This document shows, one piece after another, positions 1-5,924 of a DNA stretch of 13,336 bases. Every line of letters begins with the position of its first letter. Positions within the stretch are counted from its first letter, which is position 1. A program made the position numbers and the translations under genes. The DNA comes from Anaeromassilibacillus stercoravium (GTDB lineage: Bacteria > Bacillota > Clostridia > Oscillospirales > Acutalibacteraceae). The stretch spans positions 1 to 13,336 of the forward strand of contig DWYE01000134.1 of assembly GCA_019118845.1 (NCBI GenBank). Direction: 5' to 3'. The notes below the pieces were generated by a model. It worked only from the letters and a program-made list of their open reading frames with translations. It searched no databases and was not told the origin of the DNA.

Positions 1-253
1 TCGAGATGCCTTCCGCCTTGAACGTGGAGGTTGTGCCGCCCTTGACGAGCTGTACGCCCATCGGGATGGTGATGGTATAGGTCGGCTCCGCCACAGCGTC
101 ATATTCCAGTTCTACGCTGGCTTTGCCATTGCTAAAGGAATCCTGATCAAACGTTACACTGCCGGGGTTCACGTCCTTTGCCGCTGCAAACGCGGAGGTC
201 GTCATTCCGGCCGCCATCAGCGCTGCGAGGCAAAACGCCATTGCTTTTTTCAT
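1..253 (-). CDS. Secreted protein, N-terminal part only (runs off the left edge)
   Basis: The first 84 residues are visible and the reading frame is open to the window edge. The protein begins MKKAMAFCLAALMAAG and continues through a small hydrophobic core to TTSAFAAAKDV, a typical Sec signal peptide with likely cleavage after AFA or AAA. The mature part includes the strand-like segment PTYTITIPMGVQLVKGG. This resembles the 'Y-x-V/I-x-I-P' segments of beta-rich surface proteins in Bacillota, such as WxL-type or pilin-like proteins, but I cannot assign a family from so short a piece. A ribosome site (AAGGAAA on the minus strand, about 262-268) lies 8-9 nt upstream of the ATG, which decides the start. 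It is divergent from the DUF378 gene. Gene and secretion are well supported; function is unknown. Confidence 0.8.
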   Translation of the reverse strand, partial: MKKAMAFCLAALMAAGMTTSAFAAAKDVNPGSVTFDQDSFSNGKASVELEYDAVAEPTYTITIPMGVQLVKGGTTSTFKAEGIS

Positions 254-312
254 AATGATTTTCCTTCTTTCTTTGAACCAGTTTGTTTTTTACGGCAAGA
301 GTATAAGCTCCC

Positions 313-341
313 AATATTAAGAGCGGGTTTTATTTTGTTAA
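313..341 (-). promoter_or_regulatory. Possible sigma-A promoter for the left secreted-protein gene
   Basis: On the minus strand TTAACA (336-341) is followed after 17 nt by AATATT (313-318). The -35 box matches 5 of 6 consensus positions and the -10 box 4 of 6. It would give an untranslated leader of about 50 nt before the ATG at 253. The region is AT-rich, so a chance match is possible. Confidence 0.35.
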
Positions 342-479
342 AAATTGGCTAAAGAAGGGATATTTTGCCGTCTAACGGATACGCGCGCTGTATATTTCCC
401 TTCGAAACGGGAAAAATGGGGACTAGCGGATTTATCCGCAAAAGTTAAAGGCCCCGACGGGCCAAAGGAGAGAAAGCAT

Positions 480-692
480 ATGTTGGATAAAATCGCATTG
501 ACGCTGCTGATTATCGGCGGCATCAACTGGGGCCTGGTTGGCCTTTTCCAATTTGACCTCGTGGCCTGGATCGGTGGTGGACAGGCCGGCATTATCAGCC
601 GAATCATCTATGTGGTGATCGCTCTGTGCGCCCTTTGGTGCGTCAGCCTGCTGTTCCGCCGCGATGACCATCCCGTCCCCCACGTGAGCTAG
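480..692 (+). CDS. DUF378 family small membrane protein (YuzA-like)
   Basis: This is a 70-aa protein starting MLDKIALTLLIIGGINWGLVG. The conserved GGINWGLVGLF motif followed by FDLVAWIGGG is the DUF378 signature as I know the family. Two membrane helices are visible, about residues 5-24 and 38-58, with a short charged tail (RRDDHPVPHVS). The start at 480 is chosen because AAAGGAG (463-469) lies 10 nt upstream and the family is normally 60-80 aa; a longer frame reaching back to 345 lacks a ribosome site and family similarity. No function is established for the family. It appears monocistronic, with the next strong terminator at 862-905. Confidence 0.88.
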   Translation: MLDKIALTLLIIGGINWGLVGLFQFDLVAWIGGGQAGIISRIIYVVIALCALWCVSLLFRRDDHPVPHVS

Positions 693-861
693 ACGGGCGT
701 CTTCCGCAATTTGCTTTTAACGGGTATGCGGGCGTTTCTCTGTGGAGCCTGATTTTACATTCCCGTTTTCCATGCACCTATGGGGAAGGGATGCCAAAAT
801 TGCCGCCATGGGTTGTACCCGCCGTCAAAAGCAAACAATACAATCCGTATTTTTATATGTT

Positions 862-905
862 AAAACAACCTGTAGTATCAAAAAACGGATACAGCAGGTT
901 GTTTT
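862..905 (+). terminator. Hairpin terminator, probably of the DUF378 transcript
   Basis: The outer arms AAAACAACCTG (862-872) and CAGGTTGTTTT (895-905) pair perfectly over 11 bp. Inside, GTATC (875-879) pairs with GATAC (888-892) across an 8-nt loop, separated by a 2x2 internal loop. A T-run (902-906) closes the right side and A-run on the left makes it potentially bidirectional. It lies 170 nt after the DUF378 stop and upstream of the DUF1015 promoter, so it separates the two transcription units. Confidence 0.75.
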
Positions 906-1015
906 TCTATACCACAGCGCTGTTTCTTCCAAAGGGCTTGCTAGCCCCAGCTGAGCGTCCATCCCGCCGCTGCCGGGGGATGCAAAGCCGCATCCCGGCA
1001 TTTTTCGCGATCGTT

Positions 1016-1044
1016 TTGACAAACAAACCGCTCCTTCCTATAAT
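1016..1044 (+). promoter_or_regulatory. Consensus sigma-A promoter of the DUF1015 gene
   Basis: TTGACA (1016-1021) and TATAAT (1039-1044) are separated by exactly 17 nt, a full match to the housekeeping consensus. Transcription would start near 1051, giving a leader of about 130 nt before the ATG at 1184. No other gene start lies between. Confidence 0.85.
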
Positions 1045-1151
1045 TAGAAAAGAAACGCCCTTGTATGCGAACGGCCGCAAGCCAAATGTTATCACCGTCC
1101 GGCGGGGACTTTTTCCGCATTCCGGGCAAAATTTGTTTATTGAAATCAAAT

Positions 1152-1178
1152 GGCTTCTTTCCGAAGCCGGAAAGGTGG
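1152..1178 (+). promoter_or_regulatory. Alternative hairpins over the DUF1015 ribosome-binding site
   Basis: GGCTTC (1152-1157) pairs with GAAGCC (1163-1168) around a TTTCC loop. The overlapping CTTTCC (1157-1162) can instead pair with GGAAAG (1169-1174), which includes the start of the Shine-Dalgarno region AAAGGTGG (1171-1178). The two pairings exclude each other: one leaves the ribosome site free, the other covers it. This is read from base pairing only; no known riboswitch class is recognised. Confidence 0.35.
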
Positions 1179-1183
1179 TCTCC

Positions 1184-2443
1184 ATGGCAGAAATCGCACC
1201 CCTGCGCGCCCTGCGCTATACGGCAAAAGCCGGCAGCCTGGAAAACCTCGTCTGCCCTCCCTATGATGTGCTCGCCCCGGGCGACCGGGAAACCTATCTG
1301 GCGCGCAGCCCGTACAACAGTATGCACCTGGAAGTCCCGGATTCTTACCCGCAAGCGGCGGACCTGTTGAGCGCCTGGACCCAGCAGGGAATCCTCAAGC
1401 GGGATTCCGCCCCGGCCATGTTCATTTATGAACAGGAGTTTTCCGTCCGCGGAGAAACCCTGCGCAACAAGCTCCTTTTGTGCCGCATGAGGCTCTCCGA
1501 TTTTTCGGAAAACGCCGTCCTGCCCCATGAGAATACGCTCGACGCGGCAAAGCGCGACCGCTTCCAGCTGATGCAGGCCACGGGCTGCAACATCAGCCCC
1601 GTATACGGCTTGTACGAGGACCCAAAGCGCGAAACGCGCGAGCGCATCGAGCGCCTTTCCATGGATACGCCGCGCTACACCTGCACCCTGGATGGGGTCA
1701 CGCACCGGCTTTGGGTGGTCAACGACCGGGTGGTGCTCGGCGCGCTGTGCGAGGATTTCCGGGACCGGCGCATCTACATAGCGGATGGGCATCACCGCTA
1801 CGAGACGGCGCTGCATTTCCGCAACTGGCGCCGCGAACAGGGGCTGCCCGGCGGGGAATTCATCCTGACCGGCCTGGCGGACCTCCACAGCGCGGGGCTG
1901 GCCGTGCTGCCGATCCACCGGCTGGTGCATGGGTTGGAACACTTCGACGAAGCGGCCCTGCTCAAGCAGTGCGAGGCCTATTTCCAAGTGTATGAGATGG
2001 ACACCCCTCCGGAATACATCGAGACCAACATGGATGCGCTCCACCGGCAGGCGAAAAAGGCGTTTGCCTACTATTCCGGCGGCAAAACCTGGCATCTGCT
2101 GCTCTTAAAAGACGAAACGCTGATGGACCGGCTCTGCCCGGAGCAAAGCCCGGCCACGCGGAACCTGAACGTCTCCCTTTTGCACAAGGTCATCCTGGAG
2201 GGGATGCTGGGCATCGGCGCGGAAAGCCTCGCCAAGCAGGAAAACCTCACCTATACGCGCCATTTTTCCGAGGCCCTGGCATCGGCGCGTTCCGGGGAAA
2301 GCCAATGCGTCTTTTTTGTCAATCCGGCCCGCGTCAAAGAGATCCGCGAGGTTGCGGACGCCGGGGAGACCATGCCGCAGAAGTCCACCTGGTTCTATCC
2401 CAAGCTGCTCACCGGCCTGGCGTTCCACCCGCTGGACGAATAA
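1184..2443 (+). CDS. DUF1015 family protein with ADGHHR motif
   Basis: A 419-aa protein whose length and motifs fit DUF1015. It opens AEIAPLRALRYTAKAG, then has CPPYDVL at 24-30, PHENTL at 114-119, the hallmark ADGHHRYETAL at 200-210, and MPQKSTWFYPKLLTGL at 396-411 near the C-terminus. The start at 1184 is chosen because AAAGGTGG sits just upstream and family members begin at this AxIxPLRALRY segment. No membrane helix or signal is seen, so it should be cytosolic. The family has no settled function. The DGHHR motif recalls the ParB/sulfiredoxin-fold serine kinases (SerK, SbnI), and DUF1015 genes are often found near serA/serC in Clostridia. A role in serine or phosphoserine chemistry is therefore an inference; serA and serC are not in this window. 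It is driven by the strong promoter at 1016-1044. Confidence 0.9.
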   Translation: MAEIAPLRALRYTAKAGSLENLVCPPYDVLAPGDRETYLARSPYNSMHLEVPDSYPQAADLLSAWTQQGILKRDSAPAMFIYEQEFSVRGETLRNKLLLCRMRLSDFSENAVLPHENTLDAAKRDRFQLMQATGCNISPVYGLYEDPKRETRERIERLSMDTPRYTCTLDGVTHRLWVVNDRVVLGALCEDFRDRRIYIADGHHRYETALHFRNWRREQGLPGGEFILTGLADLHSAGLAVLPIHRLVHGLEHFDEAALLKQCEAYFQVYEMDTPPEYIETNMDALHRQAKKAFAYYSGGKTWHLLLLKDETLMDRLCPEQSPATRNLNVSLLHKVILEGMLGIGAESLAKQENLTYTRHFSEALASARSGESQCVFFVNPARVKEIREVADAGETMPQKSTWFYPKLLTGLAFHPLDE

Positions 2444-2467
2444 TCCCGCCGTTCTATGCGCGCAGTT

Positions 2468-2538
2468 CATTACGTTTCGTAATGTTTTCCACTGTTTCAA
2501 CAATCCGTTGTTGAAAGTTTTGCTTCTTGAAAAAGCAA
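2468..2538. repeat. Three consecutive inverted repeats between DUF1015 and aldo/keto reductase genes
   Basis: IR1 is CATTACG-TTT-CGTAATG (2468-2484), followed by TTTTCC. IR2 is TTTCAACAA-TCCG-TTGTTGAAA (2495-2516), a perfect 9-bp stem followed by GTTTTG. IR3 is TTGCTT-N7-AAGCAA (2520-2538). They fill the 130-bp gap. They could be weak AT-rich terminators of the DUF1015 transcript, operator sites for the reductase gene, or both. No convincing -35/-10 pair for the reductase is visible beyond a weak TTGAAA (2527-2532). Confidence 0.55.
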
Positions 2539-2574
2539 GTGGCTCACTTAATAAAATAAATAGGAGGATTTTGC

Positions 2575-3573
2575 ATGTCTTATACCGCTAGTAATACCCG
2601 GTATGCCACGATGACCTACCACCGCAGCGGCAACAGCGGGCTGAAATTGCCCGCGCTCTCCCTGGGCCTCTGGCATAATTTCGGTTCCAACGGCAACTAC
2701 GAGAACATGAAGGCCATGTGTTTCACGGCGTTTGACCACGGCATCACCCATTTTGACCTCGCCAACAACTACGGCCCGGAGCCGGGCAGCGCCGAGCGCA
2801 ACTTCGGCCGCATCCTGCGGGAAGAGCTGCACGCCTACCGCGACGAGCTGGTCATCAGCACCAAGGCGGGCTACACCATGTGGGACGGTCCTTACGGGGA
2901 CTGGGGCAGCCGGAAATACCTGCTCGCCAGCCTGGACCAGAGCCTCAAGCGCATGGGGGTGGACTATGTGGACATCTTCTACCACCACCGCATGGACCCC
3001 AACACCCCCTTGGAGGAAAGCATGATGGCGCTGGACACGGCGGTCAAGAGCGGGAAGGCGCTGTACGCCGGGATTTCCCGCTACGACCTGGAACACACCC
3101 GGCAGGCGATGGAGATCCTCAAGGAGCTCAAATGCCCGTTCATCATCCACCAAACCCGCTATTCGATCTTTGACCGCCACATTGAGACGGACGGCGTAAA
3201 ATCCTTTACCGCGCAGAACGGCTGCGGCATCATCGCGTTCAGCCCGCTGGCGCAGGGGCTTTTGACGGACAAGTACCTGAAAGGCATCCCGGAGGACAGC
3301 CGCATCAAGACGGACGGGCGCTTCCTGCATGCGGACCAGCTCACGCCGGAAAAGCTCGCGCAGATCACCGCATTGAACGAGCTGGCCAAAAACCGCGGCC
3401 AGACCCTGGCGCAGATGGCCCTGAGCTGGGTGCTGCGCGATGGCGAAGTGACCAGCGTGCTGATCGGCGCTTCCAAGCCGGAACAGATTCTGGAAAACCT
3501 GGAGATCGTCGGCCACACCTCCTTTACCGAGGAAGAGCTTCGGGCGATCGACGCGATCAGCCCCGCGGAATAA
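2575..3573 (+). CDS. Aldo/keto reductase, YghZ-like (AKR14 type)
   Basis: A 332-aa NADPH-dependent aldo/keto reductase predicted to reduce aldehydes or ketones in the cytosol. The catalytic tetrad is visible: D61 and Y66 in THFDLANNYGPEPGSAE, K97 in VISTKAGY, and H138 in FYHHRMD. The segments YRSGNSGLKLP-like start (YHRSGNSGLKLPALSLGLW), IIAFSPLAQGLLTDKYL and TSVLIGASKPEQILENL (C-terminal NADP-binding) match the YghZ group, which reduces L-glyceraldehyde 3-phosphate and methylglyoxal. Full length. The start is set by AGGAGG (2562-2567), 7 nt before the ATG. It is probably a single-gene unit with its own terminator at 3580-3620. Family is secure; the physiological substrate is inferred from homologues. 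Confidence 0.94.
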   Translation: MSYTASNTRYATMTYHRSGNSGLKLPALSLGLWHNFGSNGNYENMKAMCFTAFDHGITHFDLANNYGPEPGSAERNFGRILREELHAYRDELVISTKAGYTMWDGPYGDWGSRKYLLASLDQSLKRMGVDYVDIFYHHRMDPNTPLEESMMALDTAVKSGKALYAGISRYDLEHTRQAMEILKELKCPFIIHQTRYSIFDRHIETDGVKSFTAQNGCGIIAFSPLAQGLLTDKYLKGIPEDSRIKTDGRFLHADQLTPEKLAQITALNELAKNRGQTLAQMALSWVLRDGEVTSVLIGASKPEQILENLEIVGHTSFTEEELRAIDAISPAE

Positions 3574-3579
3574 GCAAGC

Positions 3580-3620
3580 AAAAAGGAACTTCTCTCTCCT
3601 TGGAAAAGAAGTTCCTTTTT
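3580..3620 (+). terminator. Bidirectional hairpin terminator
   Basis: A perfect 14-bp stem: AAAAAGGAACTTCT (3580-3593) pairs with AGAAGTTCCTTTTT (3607-3620) around a 13-nt loop. It has a T-run on the plus strand and, by symmetry, on the minus strand. It lies between the convergent aldo/keto reductase gene and the small membrane-protein gene and can end both transcripts. Confidence 0.9.
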
Positions 3621-3647
3621 TACGTATCTGCCTTTTGGGAGTCGTTT

Positions 3648-3938
3648 TTATCCAGATATACCGATTGCCACGCAGCACACCACATATGCGAACGCAGCAA
3701 TGAGTAGAGGCACCATCGTGGGCGTCTGCCAATCCAATGCCGTCCCCTTTCTCCAGTGATTCCAAAGGAGGCGAATCGCATCTTCGTTGAGCAAGGCCCA
3801 GGCCAACAGGAGCAGCACGCACCGCCAGACCTTCCCGATTCCGAACGTCCCCGCCAGCGCAACATAGCTTGCCCCGGCTACAAACAAGGTACTCAATACA
3901 CGGAACAGGATGGAAAAAAGCTTCTTCCCTTTCTCCAT
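3648..3938 (-). CDS. Small three-helix membrane protein, unknown function
   Basis: A 96-aa hydrophobic protein starting MEKGKKLFSILFRVL. Predicted helices are about residues 11-30, 37-55 and 75-93, with a charged connecting segment (NHWRKGTALDW). I do not recognise a family. The frame stays open upstream to 4103, but the upstream part is proline/glycine-rich and not membrane-like, so the MEKGKK start, with positive charges before the first helix, is preferred. Its ribosome site is weak: GAGGAG lies about 14-15 nt upstream and a G-run closer in. It converges on the aldo/keto reductase and shares its terminator. Confidence 0.6.
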   Translation of the reverse strand: MEKGKKLFSILFRVLSTLFVAGASYVALAGTFGIGKVWRCVLLLLAWALLNEDAIRLLWNHWRKGTALDWQTPTMVPLLIAAFAYVVCCVAIGISG

Positions 3939-4394
3939 AATCCAACCCCCAGTCTCCTCAAATCCCTGTGTTGCGATGCTATATACGTCTTCTGGACCCA
4001 CTTGGCGGCCCACGCATGGGGCCTGTGGAAGCTCCCTCTGCAAAATGGGTGGAGGGTTTCCTCCATTTCCATATCCACGCCAATAATATTCATATTTCAA
4101 CAAAACGATCTATAAATTTCTATTAACATTTTATCACGCTATGCGTTTGATTTCTATATCTCTTATTTACAAATAAATTGTATCTATTTCGATCAATTCC
4201 CTTATAAAATCGGATTTCTTTCCCTTTCGAGGCCCATACCGATGAAAAATAGACGGCCGGACCTATATCGCAGAGCGCCTGCCGCCAAATAAAAAATTTT
4301 TTTAATCGTTTGAAGTCATCCCGATGGGAACCTCGTTTTATCAAGTGAACGGCCGTGAAGCACATGCGGATGGAGGGGGTGGACACGGGCAGTT
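3939..4394. other. AT-rich divergent intergenic region
   Basis: About 455 bp between the small membrane-protein gene and the ECF operon. The part from about 4080 to 4310 is strikingly AT-rich compared with its GC-rich flanks. It must hold the promoters of both divergent units, but I could not find a good -35/-10 pair on either strand. TATAAA at 4203-4208 is the best plus-strand -10 candidate without a matching -35. No gene is seen apart from the possible leader ORF at 4324-4398. Confidence 0.5.
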
Positions 4395-4398
4395 ATGA
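4324..4398 (+). CDS. Possible 24-aa leader ORF overlapping the sigma-factor start
   Basis: ATG at 4324 opens a 24-codon frame whose stop TGA (4396-4398) overlaps the ATG (4395-4397) of the sigma-factor gene in an ATGA junction. The G-rich segment GGAGGGGG (4372-4379) lies inside it, 15 nt before the sigma start, which is far for a ribosome site. Such a leader could deliver ribosomes to the sigma gene. It has no evident ribosome site of its own and the peptide resembles nothing, so chance is quite possible. Confidence 0.22.
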   Translation: MGTSFYQVNGREAHADGGGGHGQL

Positions 4399-4901
4399 CA
4401 AATGAATCGTTTTCCGAATTTGTCGGGCAATACGAGAAGCTCGTGTTCACCGTCTGTTTCCAGATGGTGCGGGACTATCAGGAGGCGCAGAACCTCGCGC
4501 AAGAGACGTTCCTCGCCGCCTACCGCAGCATTGACCGCTGCCCGCCCGAACACTACAAACCTTGGATCTGCCGCATTGCGGCGAACAAGGCAAAGGATCA
4601 TTTAAAAAGCGCCTATGCGCGGCGCGTCAGCGCCCCGGGCGAAGAGGCTCTGGACGCTTTGCCGGCCCAAGGCAGCCCCGAAGAAGCGTTCCTCGCGGAG
4701 GAGGGCGAAGCCCGCATCCAGGAACGCATCCGGGCGCTGCCGGAGCCCTACCACAAGGTTTCCATCCTCTACTTTTTGGAGGAAAAACCGGTTGAGGACA
4801 TCGCAAAGCGGCTCAACCGGCCGAAAAAAACCGTACAGACACAGCTCTACCGCGCGAAACAAATTCTGCGCGAGCAGCTGGGAAAGGAGCTTGACCGATG
4901 A
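4395..4901 (+). CDS. ECF-type sigma factor (sigma-70 family, group 4)
   Basis: A 168-aa RNA polymerase sigma factor of extracytoplasmic-function type. Region 2 spans about residues 8-75, with RDYQEAQNLAQETFLAAYRS (26-45) in place of the usual 'DAEDLvQETFlrAyr' and WICRIAANKAKDHLK (57-71). Region 4 spans about 103-160, with LPEPYHKVSILYFLE (115-129) and a helix-turn-helix VEDIAKRLNRPKKTVQTQLYR (133-153). There is no region 3, as expected. The next gene overlaps by 4 nt and encodes the likely anti-sigma factor. The usual logic is that an envelope signal frees the sigma factor, which then transcribes its own operon and others. The start at 4395 is the only good ATG, but its ribosome site is poorly placed. 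Confidence 0.93.
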   Translation: MTNESFSEFVGQYEKLVFTVCFQMVRDYQEAQNLAQETFLAAYRSIDRCPPEHYKPWICRIAANKAKDHLKSAYARRVSAPGEEALDALPAQGSPEEAFLAEEGEARIQERIRALPEPYHKVSILYFLEEKPVEDIAKRLNRPKKTVQTQLYRAKQILREQLGKELDR

Positions 4902-5368
4902 AACCCTATTTCGACCAAGACGGCCATCTGACCGGCCGCGCGTTTGACGACCTGCTGCATGGGGAGCCGGATGAGCTCGCCCGGCTGGAAATCGCGGAGC
5001 ACCTGGCCTTCTGCGACCACTGCACCGAGCGCTACACCGCGCGCCTCTGCGAGGACGAGCTGCTTCCCGCCCCGGAAACGCTGCGGCCCTCCGTGATGCG
5101 CAGCATCCGGCAGCGCGCCGTGCAGCTGTTCTTCAACCGCTACGTGGCGGCGGGCGTCGCGGCCTGCCTCACCATGCTCTTATGGCTGGGCGGCGTGTTC
5201 ACCGTGCCAACCAGTTCCCATACGCCGGACCCCTTCCAAAACCTGACCTCCTTTTCGCAGCAATTTTCCGATAAAACCAGGGAGATCGGAGACCGGATGA
5301 CGGACGGCATCCAACAATTTTTCGAAAGCTTGACCTTGAAAGGAGATTCCGGCAATGAAAAAAAGTAG
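4898..5368 (+). CDS. Anti-sigma factor, zinc-finger type, single membrane helix
   Basis: A 156-aa protein. The N-terminal cytoplasmic part has the H-x3-C-x2-C zinc anti-sigma motif H35, C39, C42 (AEHLAFCDHCTERY), followed by one membrane helix at about residues 83-103 (VAAGVAACLTMLLWLGGVF). An outside domain of about 50 residues contains an amphipathic stretch (FQNLTSFSQQFSDKTREIGD). This is the layout of RsiW/ZAS-type anti-sigma factors, which hold the partner sigma at the membrane. The gene overlaps the sigma gene by 4 nt (ATGA) with AAAGGAG (4883-4889) in front, indicating coupled, balanced synthesis. No regulated-proteolysis site can be read with confidence. Confidence 0.88.
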   Translation: MKPYFDQDGHLTGRAFDDLLHGEPDELARLEIAEHLAFCDHCTERYTARLCEDELLPAPETLRPSVMRSIRQRAVQLFFNRYVAAGVAACLTMLLWLGGVFTVPTSSHTPDPFQNLTSFSQQFSDKTREIGDRMTDGIQQFFESLTLKGDSGNEKK

Positions 5369-5924
5369 TTTTTGGACCTTTGTGTTCTCGTTGTTCCCGG
5401 GTGCGGGCCATATGTACCTGGGATTGATGAAAAAGGGCGCCTCCCTGATGCTGCTCTTCTGTTTGACCATCGCCCTGTCCGGCTTTTTGAACCTCTCGTT
5501 CCTGCTGATCCTGCTGCCGGTCATCTGGTTCTATTCCTTCTTCGACGCCATGAACCTGCGCAACGTCCCCTATGAAGAGCGCATGGCGCGGGAGGATCAC
5601 TTCCTGTTTGACATGGACGGCCTTCTGAACAAGGACTGGAAGGTGGTCTTGAAGCGGCGCCACCTGCTGGTCGGCATCATCTGCATCTTCTTTGGCGCGT
5701 GGATCCTGTTCCAGAACATCGTCGGCCCCTATCTGTACCAGCTTTCGGAGATCATGCCCTGGCTGTACCATCTCATCAACAGCCTGCCGACGATCCTCGT
5801 GGCAACCGCCATCATCCTGCTGGGCATCTACCTGGTGACCGGCGGCAAAAAGAAGTATACGGTCCACGAGCAGGACGATCAGGACTATGTGGAATATGGA
5901 GGCGACGACCATGATGCAAAATGA
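5355..5924 (+). CDS. Multi-pass membrane protein with TM2-like N-terminus
   Basis: A 189-aa membrane protein. The opening FVFSLFPGAGHMYLGLMKKG (9-28) resembles the TM2-domain signature (helix, P-G-x-G-x-x-Y-L-G, helix). Further helices are at about 30-47, 48-64, 104-122 and 143-163. A charged loop (65-102, with YEERMAREDHF and RR at the end) and a very acidic C-terminal tail rich in D, E and Y lie outside the membrane. The start at 5355 overlaps the anti-sigma gene by 14 nt and has AAAGGAG (5339-5345) 9 nt upstream. I cannot name a function. Its place in the operon suggests an envelope-sensing or response role alongside the sigma and anti-sigma pair. Confidence 0.85.
   Translation: MKKSSFWTFVFSLFPGAGHMYLGLMKKGASLMLLFCLTIALSGFLNLSFLLILLPVIWFYSFFDAMNLRNVPYEERMAREDHFLFDMDGLLNKDWKVVLKRRHLLVGIICIFFGAWILFQNIVGPYLYQLSEIMPWLYHLINSLPTILVATAIILLGIYLVTGGKKKYTVHEQDDQDYVEYGGDDHDAK

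Larger units (their letters stand above)
693..1183. other. Gene-free region between DUF378 and DUF1015 genes
   Basis: About 490 bp without a convincing gene. Short open frames here have no ribosome site, and one crosses the hairpin at 862-905. The stretch holds a strong hairpin terminator, a perfect sigma-A promoter and a leader of about 130 nt, listed separately. I see nothing recognisable in 693-860. Confidence 0.6.

Noticed and set aside
742..954. Short plus-strand open frame in the DUF378-DUF1015 gap
   Set aside because: It reads straight through the hairpin terminator at 862-905, lacks a ribosome site and its peptide resembles nothing.
941..2095. 384-codon minus-strand open frame opposite the DUF1015 gene
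   Set aside because: Antisense to a clear family member, and it would run across the DUF1015 promoter and leader.
2548..3945. Long minus-strand open frame (465 codons) opposite the aldo/keto reductase
   Set aside because: It is antisense to a complete, well-recognised gene. The translation is low-complexity and matches no family; long shadows are common in GC-rich coding DNA.
3939..4103. N-terminal extension of the small membrane protein to 4103
   Set aside because: The extension is P/G-rich, has no better ribosome site, and would place a soluble segment before a typical positively charged membrane-protein start.
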